The notes: generated by a model from the letters alone, not told the origin. A stretch of 33,873 bases of DNA from Bacteroidales bacterium (GCA_007122505.1 SKTQ01000041.1:1-33873); one strand, 5' to 3'. Shown: positions 19,101 through 27,666, counted from the first letter of the stretch. Program-made: numbers and translations.

Positions 19101-19259
19101 ATGGACCCCGGCCGTCGTTTCCCTGTGTTCAGTACCGGTCCATCTCTTCGTATCAACCTCTTTGGAGCACTCATTCTTGAACCCTACCTGGCATTTCCGT
19201 TCCACACAAGAGGCATCAGAGAAGGCGTGTGGGGGCTGAACTTCTTGCCAGGTTGGTAA
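16176..19259 (+). CDS. Outer-membrane fusion protein: gluzincin-like metallopeptidase + PD40/TolB-like beta-propeller + Omp85/surface-antigen-like barrel
   Basis: HVMGHELVHVFQF (HExxH) then LPLWLVEGMAEYFSIG; repeats SPSVSPDGTMVAFF, SWSPDGSYLVFNG, SFSPDGRWLTFATD; C-terminal beta-rich region with YPGFVRGYDY and terminal W. Confidence 0.85.
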   Translation: MKAMGLTRYFRLLISFMIIIVLAPIESSGQYFGRNRPSYQRFDFHMHQTPHFDIYHYFEDDSVVTAIANTYEKWYIRLQKVFKDTFETRNPIIVYANHPDFQQTTAIGGMIGIGTLGVTEALRNRVVSPILETNAGTDHVMGHELVHVFQFRSMFLNDSLSLNSLRNLPLWLVEGMAEYFSIGSVDPHTAMIMRDAIHQDKFPDLRDMTRSYEYNPYRFGHAFVAFFGRTWGDSLIVPLFSETAKFGYERAMERVVGLSARTVSTLWKTATENHFAPLLEDTTRHVAVGQRILSRDNSGAMNLSPSVSPDGTMVAFFSERDLISIDLFLANAQTGEIKRKLASATRSGDIDGYNFFESMGTWSPDGSKFIHVAVKRGRNYLIKVDVNRPRRTREIRVPGVPSLNNPSWSPDGSYLVFNGLVEGRNNLFKFNLETREVTQLTNDRYSYIHASFSPDGRWLTFATDRPQSTQAEDKLNLKMNLAVMDLSDPDRPITVLDVFPGAENINPVFTPQQDAIYFLSNSDGFRNLFLYEMETGDVYRLTDLYTGISGITHMTPSISVARETGEVLYSHFQKGGYSVYRAHPDEFDRVQVDPMQLDMHAATLPPYERLVPAIVDASLAIEPMEPILPPDVFEEKPFDGRFGLTFIGSSGVGVATNRFGTGMAGGVSMMFSDIIGDNQLFTTLAVNGEIYDFGGMVGYLNQKSRINWGASVSHIPYTFNTLRFIRDTLMTEQGPVGVDNLQLLTQRTFEDQLGLFASFPISTTRRIEAGASVAWYYFRIDAINNYYFQGFRVGEERERLDAPDGFNLQRVNLAYVGDNSFFGMASPMAGFRYRLSGERMFGEINMYNVVADYRHYLRRHPFTFAFRGIHYGRYGKNADNSLFYPLYLGYPGFVRGYDYTTLRQIEKTFDDAFTFEQLLGSRVMLGGLEIRVPFTGPEQLALISSGFFFTELAWFLDAGVAWTGDTRITLDPSKGMDPGRRFPVFSTGPSLRINLFGALILEPYLAFPFHTRGIREGVWGLNFLPGW

Positions 19260-19263
19260 AGGT

Positions 19264-19346
19264 AAATGTGTAAATTAGCTGATGTGCAAATGTGCAAATT
19301 AGCTGATGTGCAAATATGTAAATTAGCTGATGTGCAAATGTGCTGA
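19264..19346. repeat. 8-bp array (AAATGTGC / AAATTAGC / TGATGTGC)
   Basis: Parses in an 8-bp frame: AAATGTGT|AAATTAGC|TGATGTGC|AAATGTGC|AAATTAGC|TGATGTGC|AAATATGT|AAATTAGC|TGATGTGC|AAATGTGC. Confidence 0.85.
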
Positions 19347-19360
19347 TTTTATGGAGGGGT

Positions 19361-19714
19361 TTATTTGGGGATTCGTTTTTTTGTTGTGGAGATTATTTTT
19401 CCAAGAATCTTTTTAATACCAGCTATTTCACTAAGCAAGCCTCCGGGATTCGGATAGTTCTCAGATGATTCACATAATAACAACCAATATTCGGTTTCTT
19501 CGGCTTCTTTGCCCGCGATTTTTATTTTGTGACAAAAGTCAGCAACGCTCTCAGCGTTTTGTGCTTCACGGATTGATGCACCAACAGATGTTCCTGCTTT
19601 CATTAATTGATTTGCAATGACAAACTTCCTTTGCTGTTCAAGCAATTCACAGTATTTGATTATATTCAAAGCAAAAGAAAAACTTATTTCTAAAACCGCA
19701 TTCTTTTGAGCCAT
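19361..19714 (-). CDS. Four-helix-bundle protein (S23 / 23S rRNA intervening-sequence protein family)
   Basis: FVIANQLMKAGTSVGASIREAQNAESVADFCHKIKIAGKEAEETEYWLLLCES is the family signature. ORF listed to 19744; internal Met MAQKN preferred because a TATCTTTG element sits at 19753-19760. Confidence 0.9.
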   Translation of the reverse strand: MAQKNAVLEISFSFALNIIKYCELLEQQRKFVIANQLMKAGTSVGASIREAQNAESVADFCHKIKIAGKEAEETEYWLLLCESSENYPNPGGLLSEIAGIKKILGKIISTTKKRIPK

Positions 19715-19880
19715 TATTTGATGAATATGAGTGTTGTCATACAAATATTCATCAAAGATAATTAAAAAATATTTGATATTAAAAAAACATATTTTTATTG
19801 CAAAAAACTGTTATATTTAAACCACTAACAAACCACCGACTAATTATCATACCCCCTCACTAAACCACCTCTCCATGCGT

Positions 19881-20022
19881 ACATTTACACATTTGCACAT
19901 TGGTAGATTTGCTCATTGATACATTGGTACAATAGCTAATTGGTAAATTTACCCATTGATAGATTGGCACCTTGCACATTTGCAAATTGATACATTGGTA
20001 CGTTTACAAATTTGCACATTTA
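19881..20022. repeat. 8-bp array in the opposite orientation (CATTTGCA / CATTGGTA / CATTGATA)
   Basis: Parses in an 8-bp frame: CATTTGCA|CATTGGTA|GATTTGCT|CATTGATA|CATTGGTA|CAATAGCT|AATTGGTA...; runs up to the symporter stop codon. Confidence 0.85.
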
Positions 20023-21537
20023 CTCATCGGTTTTCACTTCCTCCATCGCCTTGGCCAGCGACGTTTCTTTTGTGTAAAAGCGTCCCCATTTGGTCGACGG
20101 ATCGGGTTTCGTGGCCAGTGAAACGATGATCAGAGCGAGGATGGAAGCGCTGGCTGCGGGCAGGATGATGTATTGCTCGCTTAACAGTTGTGTGCCGTAC
20201 AAGTTTGACATGATGGAGTTGGTAATAGTGATGAAAAGGGTGACGCCCATACCGGTAGCGATTGAAGCCACGCCACCGGATACGGTCACCCGTTTCCACA
20301 GGAATGCCGCCAGAAGGGCAGGAGTAAGGCCTGCCCCAACCATGGTATAAGCGGTTAGTGCCATAGCCAGAATGGTTTCGAACTGCGTGAGGATCAAATA
20401 AGCCAGTAAGCCCAGCAAAACCACCATCACACGCTGAAACACCACGATCATTTTGGGATCTGCAGTTTTATTGATAAACCGTTGGTAAACATCCCTGGTG
20501 AGGTTGGTAGATGGTGTCAGCAGGAAACTGTTGCCTGTCGAGGTGATGATGGCTACAGATGCTGCCAGCAAAAGCAACCCTCCCCATACCGGCAACCCCA
20601 CTTCAGTGCTGTATCGCGCTGTATGCAGGATAATCCTCTCCGCATTTTCTGCAGCCAGGAAAAGTTCAGTTGAGCTTAATCGTTCCATCACATTAAAATG
20701 GCTGAAAGCGAATATTGCCAGTGAAGCCAGGGCTGTTTCCACCACAATGGTTCCTGAAACCCAAAAAACAACGGCTTTTTTTGCTGATTTTTCGTTTCGT
20801 GCAGAAAAGAACTTTTGGTACATATTGGACTCGCCGAGCAGGAGAAAGAAGGTAGGTAAAAATATCCCCATTGCCCAGAAAAAGTTTTTGTCGCCAAAAA
20901 TCTTGAAGTGCGACGGATCCAGTGTTGCTGTGAGGTGTTCGGCGCCACCGATATTGATGAACACGATGGGCGCTGCCACAAGCATTGCCACCGTAATCAC
21001 GGCTCCGTTGATGACGTCCACTGAGACAATTGATAACATCCCCGCAAAGGCGGTGAAGGTAATGATAAATGCCGCGGTTAGCAACACACCCTGCCACTCA
21101 GGAATGCCGGCAACCAGGTCCAGGACAAATCCGCCGGCACGGAACTGATATCCCACGATGGTTGTATAAGCGATCACGATCACGATGGTGCCGAGGATTC
21201 GTGCGTATTTGTTGTATCTCAGCTCCAGAATGTCCGGCACGGTGTATTCAGCGATACGGCGCACACGGGCAGCCAGGAAGAAAACAATGATGATGCCTAT
21301 CCATGCACCTGCTGCCATCCAAAGTTCGGAGAACCCCACTTTTACAGCCAGTCCGGCGCCGGCCAGCAAACTGCCTGACCCCATCCAGGTACAAAGCAGT
21401 GTGCCTACCAGACGGGCGGTTGACACCGAGCGCCCGGCAACCATAAAATCTTCCTGGTTTTTAACCCTGAAACTCTTGTAAATGGAAATGCTCATCAGCA
21501 AAACCAGGTATCCGATAACAACCCACAGGAATATCAT
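20020..21537 (-). CDS. Sodium:solute symporter (SSS) family transporter
   Basis: Polytopic; MGSGSLLAGAGLAVKVGFSELWMAAGAWIGI and ASVAIITSTGNSFLLTPSTNLTRDVYQRFI are SSS motifs. Confidence 0.92.
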   Translation of the reverse strand: MIFLWVVIGYLVLLMSISIYKSFRVKNQEDFMVAGRSVSTARLVGTLLCTWMGSGSLLAGAGLAVKVGFSELWMAAGAWIGIIIVFFLAARVRRIAEYTVPDILELRYNKYARILGTIVIVIAYTTIVGYQFRAGGFVLDLVAGIPEWQGVLLTAAFIITFTAFAGMLSIVSVDVINGAVITVAMLVAAPIVFINIGGAEHLTATLDPSHFKIFGDKNFFWAMGIFLPTFFLLLGESNMYQKFFSARNEKSAKKAVVFWVSGTIVVETALASLAIFAFSHFNVMERLSSTELFLAAENAERIILHTARYSTEVGLPVWGGLLLLAASVAIITSTGNSFLLTPSTNLTRDVYQRFINKTADPKMIVVFQRVMVVLLGLLAYLILTQFETILAMALTAYTMVGAGLTPALLAAFLWKRVTVSGGVASIATGMGVTLFITITNSIMSNLYGTQLLSEQYIILPAASASILALIIVSLATKPDPSTKWGRFYTKETSLAKAMEEVKTDE

Positions 21538-21715
21538 AATCAGTAGTTTTAGTTTGGTTCGTTTTTTACACTGCGGACAAAGGTAAAAATTTTTGTTTTT
21601 AAAATCCTGTTCTGCATTTTTTTCAAGCTCCCAGGTTACCTGTTTAATGCCTTAACAAATGGACTGCTTGCTTCTATTTACCTTTTGCTTGTCGGCCTTA
21701 AATCAAATTGATCCT

Positions 21716-21801
21716 CTTTGCGCTTTGCGTGAATTATTTTGCGGCCTTAGCGAGGAAGAAAAATTCCGCGCAAAGATCGCTGAGATAAAGACACGCAAAG
21801 A
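21716..21801. repeat. CGCAAAG inverted element, diverged copy 3
   Basis: ctttgcgctttgcgtgaattattttgcggccttagcgaggaag...ccgcgcaaagatcgctgagataaagacacgcaaag. Confidence 0.7.
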
Positions 21802-21823
21802 AAATGTACCAATTTATCAATGA

Positions 21824-22041
21824 TAAAATGTATCAATGATTCGATTATCAATGATCAATGAAAAATTTTTGTTATGATTGACTGATCAAGCCCGGCCTAT
21901 AGAGGTGGTGGCAAATCAGTTCCCGTTTTCCTGCCTGCTTCATACTTTTTATCCTGTGCCAACATTTTACTGCATACTGCCTACTGCTTACTAACTACTT
22001 TTTACTTTCACCCCCTCGCCCCTCTCTCTTTCGCCCCCTCC
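21824..22041. repeat. ~217-bp direct repeat, copy A (octamer tail, unique core, TACTGCN heptamer array, C-rich tract)
   Basis: Matches 24461-24677 with about five differences by eye. Confidence 0.9.
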
Positions 22042-22074
22042 CTCATTCTCCACCTCACATCGACTTACCTTAAC

Positions 22075-24180
22075 CTAAAACCGCAACCGAATTTGTGCTT
22101 TAACTTCCGTGCGGGTGTTTTCGTCAATGGTCTCCAGTCCGGAACCTGACGAATTTCGGTTGGTATAGGTAGTGTTTGCCAATCGCATGTATATATCCAC
22201 TTGTCTGTGAACGCGGTATCTGATCAGTAAATACGTGCGAAACCCTTTGTCTGAGTAGAAGGGAAATGAGAAGGCATACAACACATCATGCTCATAGGCA
22301 TATATACGTGAATCAAACCCGTCTGTGTCAAAAAGTGCATATCTGATGGTTATGGCAAAAGGACTGGAAAGGTTGCGGTAGAGGATGTCCTGGTAAACCA
22401 TATATCCCTTTTGTATTTCGTCGCCGTAGCGGTGATGGATCATTTCCAGCCTGTTTCTTATGGAAACAGTTTGACTTACCGCATATGAAAGGTGAAGCCG
22501 GAATTGTGTCCGGACCACATCTTCCAGGTGCCTGATCATGACCGGATCCCTGGTATTGAGTGGTTTGGTTTTTTGCCGGAAGCGCGCGATCAGTTCGGTG
22601 TTGCGAGCCGGCCGGTAGTGGAGGCTGACAAGGTAATCGCTGCCCATAGATGGCATGTATGTTCTGAACTTCATCCAGGGAAATCTAAAATGATCGGCAA
22701 ATGCATGTATTCGGATGGTTGGAGTCAGCCTGACGGATGTTCCGACATATACCCCGGATTCATTGGCTGCCCGTGTGTTTTCGCCGAATGAAGCAGTCAT
22801 GGGGTTCTGGTATGCTCGGTCGTAGTGCCGCCATGCTAACGAAAAGGAAACCCTTCTGTGCAGACTGATCATGAGTCCATTTAGAAAAGCAACCCTGCCA
22901 TTGTTTCCCATGGACACTTCGCCGAACAGATTGATATTGTGTGCGAGGTACTGATAATCGAAACCCATTGCCTGAAAATAATGATGGCTGAAATCGAACT
23001 GGTTATAAAATGAAAGATTTCGCTGGTATTGGGCTGCCAGTTGCATGTGGTAAGCGGTGACTCCAAGACTTAACCGGTTTTTTTGAAATCCAAGATTGCC
23101 TCCCCAAATGGTTTCCAGCACTGCATTTTTTCCTTCAAGCTCACGGGGTGTCCTATGGAGTCCGGATTGCTGCAGGCTACTGATGACCATGGGATTCCCT
23201 TCATCATCGGCGGGAGCAATAACGTTGGCATCACGATGTTTGGAGGAAAAGAAGCCGGTCAGCCGGAACGGTCCCCACCGAGTTGTTGCACCAACTCCGC
23301 GCATAAAGTTGTTTTCATCCACAGAGGTGTATTGACGAAGGCCGGGCCCGTTCTTTTTCACAGCAATGGCTTCAGCGCTTTTCCCGAAAGCCATGCCAGA
23401 CCACAATGTAAGCCCCTGCCCGAATTGTGCCTGGTAGTCGCCAACTGACAAGGCACTTATCCGCCCAAAATCACGCAGATGCAGGTGTGCCGAATAAAAG
23501 TCAAAACCCCTGGGTTGGGACCCCCTGAAAAACTCTTCCCCCGGATCTTTTTCTGCGGTAATTCCGAAACTGATATTCTGATACCATGTAAATCGGTATC
23601 GGCTGTACAGCCGATAGGGACTGCCTAAGTATCTGGCGTTTGGATTAGCATGAAGCTCTTCCGGGTCAATAGGCGCATAGCCTCTTTGTTCTTCAAACAG
23701 CTGCTGGTAGCGAAGAAAAAAAACATGGCTGCCATCGCGGAGCATGCTGTCGAACCTGAAATGCCGGCGCGGATGATCATCCGACAAGGTTACAAAAGGC
23801 AACATCGTTTCAATGGTTTGCATGTCGAAACCATCAATGGTTTGCAATTCATATATACTGATGAGTTGTCCGTGTTCCTTTATATGAAGCAAAAGATTGC
23901 TGATCTGGATGTCGTTTAGCATATAAAGCTGTCTTAACTCCTCCGTATGGGTGTTGTTGAGATTTATCGGCCTCGACAGCAGCCATTCCAGTTCCTCTGC
24001 CAGGGCTGCGAATTCTGCACCGTCAGCCTCCGACATTTCAACAAGACTTTCTACATGCTGCATCAGTTGTTCCTGTGCATTCTCCTGCCCCTCCTGGGCA
24101 TGAAGGATTTGGTGAAATGAACAAATTCCGGTTAGTATCAGGATGATCAATGAGTTTTTCATTTGTTTTTCATTTTGCAA
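22075..24180 (-). CDS. Secreted helix-hairpin-helix domain protein with C-terminal outer-membrane beta-barrel
   Basis: Signal peptide; INLNNTHTEELRQLYMLNDIQISNLLLHIKEHGQLISIYELQTIDGFDMQTIETMLPFV (ComEA-type HhH); remainder barrel-like ending ...VKAQIRLRF. Confidence 0.82.
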   Translation of the reverse strand: MQNEKQMKNSLIILILTGICSFHQILHAQEGQENAQEQLMQHVESLVEMSEADGAEFAALAEELEWLLSRPINLNNTHTEELRQLYMLNDIQISNLLLHIKEHGQLISIYELQTIDGFDMQTIETMLPFVTLSDDHPRRHFRFDSMLRDGSHVFFLRYQQLFEEQRGYAPIDPEELHANPNARYLGSPYRLYSRYRFTWYQNISFGITAEKDPGEEFFRGSQPRGFDFYSAHLHLRDFGRISALSVGDYQAQFGQGLTLWSGMAFGKSAEAIAVKKNGPGLRQYTSVDENNFMRGVGATTRWGPFRLTGFFSSKHRDANVIAPADDEGNPMVISSLQQSGLHRTPRELEGKNAVLETIWGGNLGFQKNRLSLGVTAYHMQLAAQYQRNLSFYNQFDFSHHYFQAMGFDYQYLAHNINLFGEVSMGNNGRVAFLNGLMISLHRRVSFSLAWRHYDRAYQNPMTASFGENTRAANESGVYVGTSVRLTPTIRIHAFADHFRFPWMKFRTYMPSMGSDYLVSLHYRPARNTELIARFRQKTKPLNTRDPVMIRHLEDVVRTQFRLHLSYAVSQTVSIRNRLEMIHHRYGDEIQKGYMVYQDILYRNLSSPFAITIRYALFDTDGFDSRIYAYEHDVLYAFSFPFYSDKGFRTYLLIRYRVHRQVDIYMRLANTTYTNRNSSGSGLETIDENTRTEVKAQIRLRF

Positions 24181-24219
24181 CTAACTGTGTTGCGGTCTTT
24201 TATAGATTATTTTTAAGCT

Positions 24220-24238
24220 GCCCCTTCAGGGCGTTCCG
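24220..24238. repeat. CCCTTCAGGGCGTTCC repeat, second copy
   Basis: Shares gcccttcagggcgttcc with 9450-9466. Confidence 0.6.
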
Positions 24239-24290
24239 TTTAACACCGCAAATCCTCTCACAGTTGCTGCGAATGCATAATACAGCCTTT

Positions 24291-24400
24291 CTTTGCGCGT
24301 TTTGCGTGATTTAACTTTTGCGGCCTTTGCGAGGAAAAAAGAGCAATAGCGGATTTCGGTTGATTTTTTCACCGCAAAGACGCAGAGCACGCAAAGAAAA
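24291..24400. repeat. CGCAAAG inverted element, copy 4
   Basis: ctttgcgcgttttgcgtgatttaacttttgcggcctttgcgaggaaaaaagagcaatagcggatttcggttgattttttcaccgcaaagacgcagagcacgcaaagaaaatg, near-identical to copy 1. Confidence 0.8.
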
Positions 24401-24498
24401 TGTACCAATTTATTAATGTGAAAATGTACCAATTTATTAATGTGAAAATGTACCAATGTGAAAATGTATCAATGATTCGATTATGAATGATCAATGAA
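24400..24498. repeat. 8-bp array (TGTACCAA / TTTATTAA / TGTGAAAA)
   Basis: Parses TGTACCAA|TTTATTAA|TGTGAAAA|TGTACCAA|TTTATTAA|TGTGAAAA|TGTACCAA|TGTGAAAA|TGTATCAA. Confidence 0.8.
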
Positions 24499-24677
24499 AA
24501 ATTTTTGTTATGATTGACTGATCAAGCCCTGCCTATAGAGGTGGTGGCAAATCAGTTCCCGTTTTCCTGCCTGCTGCATACTTTTTATCCTGTGCCAACA
24601 TTTTACTGCATACTGCCTACTGCTTACTAACTACTTTTACTTTCACCCCCTCGCCCCTCTATCTTTCGCCCCCTCTC
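24461..24677. repeat. ~217-bp direct repeat, copy B
   Basis: Matches 21824-22041; same strand; the pair flanks the HhH-barrel gene. Confidence 0.9.
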
Positions 24678-24694
24678 TCCCTCTCTCCTTCGTC

Positions 24695-24729
24695 CTCCCA
24701 GCTCCCAGTTCCCAGTTCCCAGCTCTCAT
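24695..24729. repeat. Short CTCCCAG heptamer array ending in CATAATCA
   Basis: ctcccagctcccagttcccagttcccagctctcataatcaatctccc. Confidence 0.7.
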
Positions 24730-24818
24730 AATCAATCTCCCTTGTGCGTAAAACTCAAATACCCGGCTAATTTCATGCATACACACATTTTGAAGTGTTA
24801 AAAATGCTGTTTCCACCA

Positions 24819-25646
24819 TTATTTGAAAGTATATATCAAACCAGCCTGTGGTGAATAACCCAACACATAGTGGTAGGAGGATGCAAGGTCCAGTTGCCAT
24901 TGCCCGAGGGATATTCCGAATCCGAATGTGTTTTCCATGGGCATGGTGCTGATACCGGCCCGCAGGTAGATATGATGACCTAAACCGTATTCAACTCCGA
25001 ATTTTGGTTGGATGGGGTGGCGGATATCTTTTTCCGCTTCCACGCTCATGGTAAGGTTTTCTGAAAATTCCACCGACAGGCCTAAGCGGAAAATAGCCGG
25101 GTATCTTTCTTCCATATCCAGGTATTTATGTTTTGTGAGCATTGAGCGATTTGGATTAACCAGGTGGGCGCCTGCAAAAATGCGATCCCGGACTTCATAT
25201 ATCATGCCCATTTCTGCGACTACTGCCCCCGTTTTACCGTATCCCTCTCCGATGGAAATAAACAGGTAACTTATTTGCATGCCTGCAGAAAGCCTTTCCC
25301 CAAACGTACGTGAATAGGCAATGCCTGCTTTTCCTTCCCGGTAAAGGTCGAAGCCGAAGTGTTTGACAGAGAATCCCAGATTTCCGATGGATGCCGGCAT
25401 TACCACTGCCAGGGCCGTTAATGACATTTCAGGTAACAAAAAACGGTTTTCTGAGTACATAGCTGCCGTTGTGTGGCGGATACGTGCCATTCCTGCCTGG
25501 TTATGGCTGATGCCCCAGAAATCATAGATGGCAACGGATGCATTTGCCATGCCCGCCAACCTGGCTCCTGCAGGAAAGCTTCCTGCCATGGCGGCTGTAG
25601 CAAACAGGAAGAGTATAATGAACATTGATTTTGACAATACCTTCAT
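24819..25646 (-). CDS. PorV/PorQ-like outer-membrane beta-barrel protein
   Basis: Signal peptide MKVLSKSMFIILFLFATAAMAGS; SFPAGARLAGMANASVAIYDFWGISHNQAGMARI resembles the PorV/PorQ N-terminal motif; barrel C-terminus. Confidence 0.7.
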   Translation of the reverse strand: MKVLSKSMFIILFLFATAAMAGSFPAGARLAGMANASVAIYDFWGISHNQAGMARIRHTTAAMYSENRFLLPEMSLTALAVVMPASIGNLGFSVKHFGFDLYREGKAGIAYSRTFGERLSAGMQISYLFISIGEGYGKTGAVVAEMGMIYEVRDRIFAGAHLVNPNRSMLTKHKYLDMEERYPAIFRLGLSVEFSENLTMSVEAEKDIRHPIQPKFGVEYGLGHHIYLRAGISTMPMENTFGFGISLGQWQLDLASSYHYVLGYSPQAGLIYTFK

Positions 25647-25964
25647 GGCTGTGAATTTTTTGCCAAAATAATACATTTATCACAAAAAAAGCATAAAAAA
25701 AAGAAATAAAAACGTTATTGGAGTGAATTATGTATTAAGCGGATTTCTTGGGGAAAACAAAGGAATTCAGCAAAGGGGCGGTTTTCCCGGCCTGTTGCAA
25801 AATCCGATGCTGCATGCGCAAGTTGATCCGATAGCTCCAACCGCTAAGGCGATAATGACCTATATGTTTTGTTTGCGGGTGTTTTCTGAGAATTAGATGA
25901 TCAATGATTGAAAATGAGCGAATGACATTGTTGGACTAATTATGATTGTTGCATAAATTTCATG

Positions 25965-25972
25965 TATATTTG
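25965..25972 (+). promoter_or_regulatory. Bacteroidetes -7 element TATATTTG upstream of the BCCT gene
   Basis: TAnnTTTG match, about 54 bp upstream of the ATG; no well-spaced -33 TTG was found. Confidence 0.45.
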
Positions 25973-26025
25973 TTTGCTCATAGTTTTTTCCGATTTGATT
26001 TATTCATATATAAGAAGATTTTTTA

Positions 26026-27660
26026 ATGATGAAAAAACCAAAAAAGGAAACATCTGAGCCGGATGATCCTCTTGTGAGCAAAAAGCGTTTCTTTGATGTT
26101 GACCACCGTGTTTTTTGGCCTTCCGCGGTTATCATTGTTTTTTTTATTGCTGTTACATTGATTGTGGGGGCACCCATGGATCGGGTTTTTGCTATGATCC
26201 AGGAAGGCATTTCGCATAATGCCGGATGGTTTTTTGTTTTGTCGGTCAATTTCTTCCTGGTATTTGTATTGGTGATGTCAATAACAAGGTACGGCAATAT
26301 TCGGCTTGGAGGACGAATGGCGAAGCCTGAGTTCAGCACAACGGCCTGGTTTGCCATGTTGTTCAGTGCCGGAATGGGGATTGGCATTCTGTTCTGGAGT
26401 GTGGGAGAGCCCATTTTGCATTATGTAACACCTCCCTTAGGAAGCGGAAGTACGGTTAGGTCGGCCGAGGTTGCCATGCAAACTACCTTTCTGCACTGGG
26501 GTTTGCATGCCTGGGGTATTTATGCCCTTGTTGGAATGTCACTGGCATTTTTTACCTTTAACAAAAAGCTGCCGCTGACAATCAGCTCTGTTTTTTTCCC
26601 TTTGATAGGGAAACGGGTGCATGGCGGATTGGGTAAATCGATCAATGTACTTGCTGTTGTTGCTACTTTGTTTGGCCTGGCTACTTCATTGGGACTTGGG
26701 GTTCAGCAGGTGAGTGCCGGGCTCGAGCATCTGCTCGGTTGGGAAGATAATGTAACTACCCAGGTGATTCTGATCGGTGTCATTACCCTGGCAGCTACTG
26801 CTTCTGTGGTTGCCGGGCTCAGTCATGGTGTAAAGCGCCTCAGTCAGCTAAATATCATCATTGGAAGCTTTTTTCTTCTTTTTATGCTGATTGTTGGACC
26901 ATCACTGTTTATTTTAGGTTCCTTTGTTCAGAACATTGGTGGTTACCTGGATAATTTCTTTGCTTTGAGTTTCTGGACGGAAACCTATCAGCAATCTGAC
27001 TGGCAGAAAGGATGGACGGTTTTTTACTGGGCATGGTGGATCAGCTGGTCTCCTTTTGTAGGGATGTTTATCGCCCGCATATCCAGGGGGCGGACATTGC
27101 GCGAATTTATCCTGGGGGTGTTGATTGTACCAACCATCATTACATTTTTATGGCTGTCGGCCTTTGGTGGTTCTGCCATTTATCTGGAGCTGAATGCAAT
27201 TGCCGACATTTCCGTAGCTGTTTCTGAAAACGTGGCGACTTCTCTCTATCGTCTGCTGGAGCAGTTTCCCCTGGGATATTTTACTTCCATTGTTGGTGTG
27301 GTTCTTGTAACCAGTTTTTTTATCACATCTTCCGACTCCGGCTCACTTGTAATTGACAGTCTGACTGCAGGAGGCAAACTTGATGCGCCTGTTGCACAGC
27401 GCGTTTTCTGGGCCGTAACAGAAGGTGCTGTGGCTGCCGTTTTGCTTATTGGCGGGGGGTTGGGTGCGTTGCAAACTGCATCTATCATTACCGGCTTGCC
27501 GTTTGCCTTGGTGTTGATCATTATGGCTTATAGCTTGCTGAAAGGACTTAGGGAGGAACATTTTAAGCTGATGCGGTATGAGATTGAAAAGGAAAGAAAG
27601 TCTTATCAGGAAATCATTTCCGATGTCATAAAAAAAAGAGAGAAAAAAAGCAAAAAATAA
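26026..27660 (+). CDS. BCCT-family (betaine/choline/carnitine) transporter
   Basis: GMGIGILFWSVGEPILHYVTPP and FYWAWWISWSPFVGMFIARISRGRTLREFI are BCCT signatures. Confidence 0.95.
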   Translation: MMKKPKKETSEPDDPLVSKKRFFDVDHRVFWPSAVIIVFFIAVTLIVGAPMDRVFAMIQEGISHNAGWFFVLSVNFFLVFVLVMSITRYGNIRLGGRMAKPEFSTTAWFAMLFSAGMGIGILFWSVGEPILHYVTPPLGSGSTVRSAEVAMQTTFLHWGLHAWGIYALVGMSLAFFTFNKKLPLTISSVFFPLIGKRVHGGLGKSINVLAVVATLFGLATSLGLGVQQVSAGLEHLLGWEDNVTTQVILIGVITLAATASVVAGLSHGVKRLSQLNIIIGSFFLLFMLIVGPSLFILGSFVQNIGGYLDNFFALSFWTETYQQSDWQKGWTVFYWAWWISWSPFVGMFIARISRGRTLREFILGVLIVPTIITFLWLSAFGGSAIYLELNAIADISVAVSENVATSLYRLLEQFPLGYFTSIVGVVLVTSFFITSSDSGSLVIDSLTAGGKLDAPVAQRVFWAVTEGAVAAVLLIGGGLGALQTASIITGLPFALVLIIMAYSLLKGLREEHFKLMRYEIEKERKSYQEIISDVIKKREKKSKK

Positions 27661-27666
27661 ATCAAT

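Noticed and set aside
19361-19744. Diversity-generating retroelement because of an Avd-like four-helix-bundle protein
   Set aside because: No reverse transcriptase, no template/variable repeat pair and no target gene with adenine-biased variation seen; the sequence fits the S23/IVP branch.
21600-24800. Insertion sequence or transposon bounded by the ~217-bp direct repeats
   Set aside because: No transposase or integrase ORF lies between or near the repeats and no terminal inverted repeats or target duplications were found.
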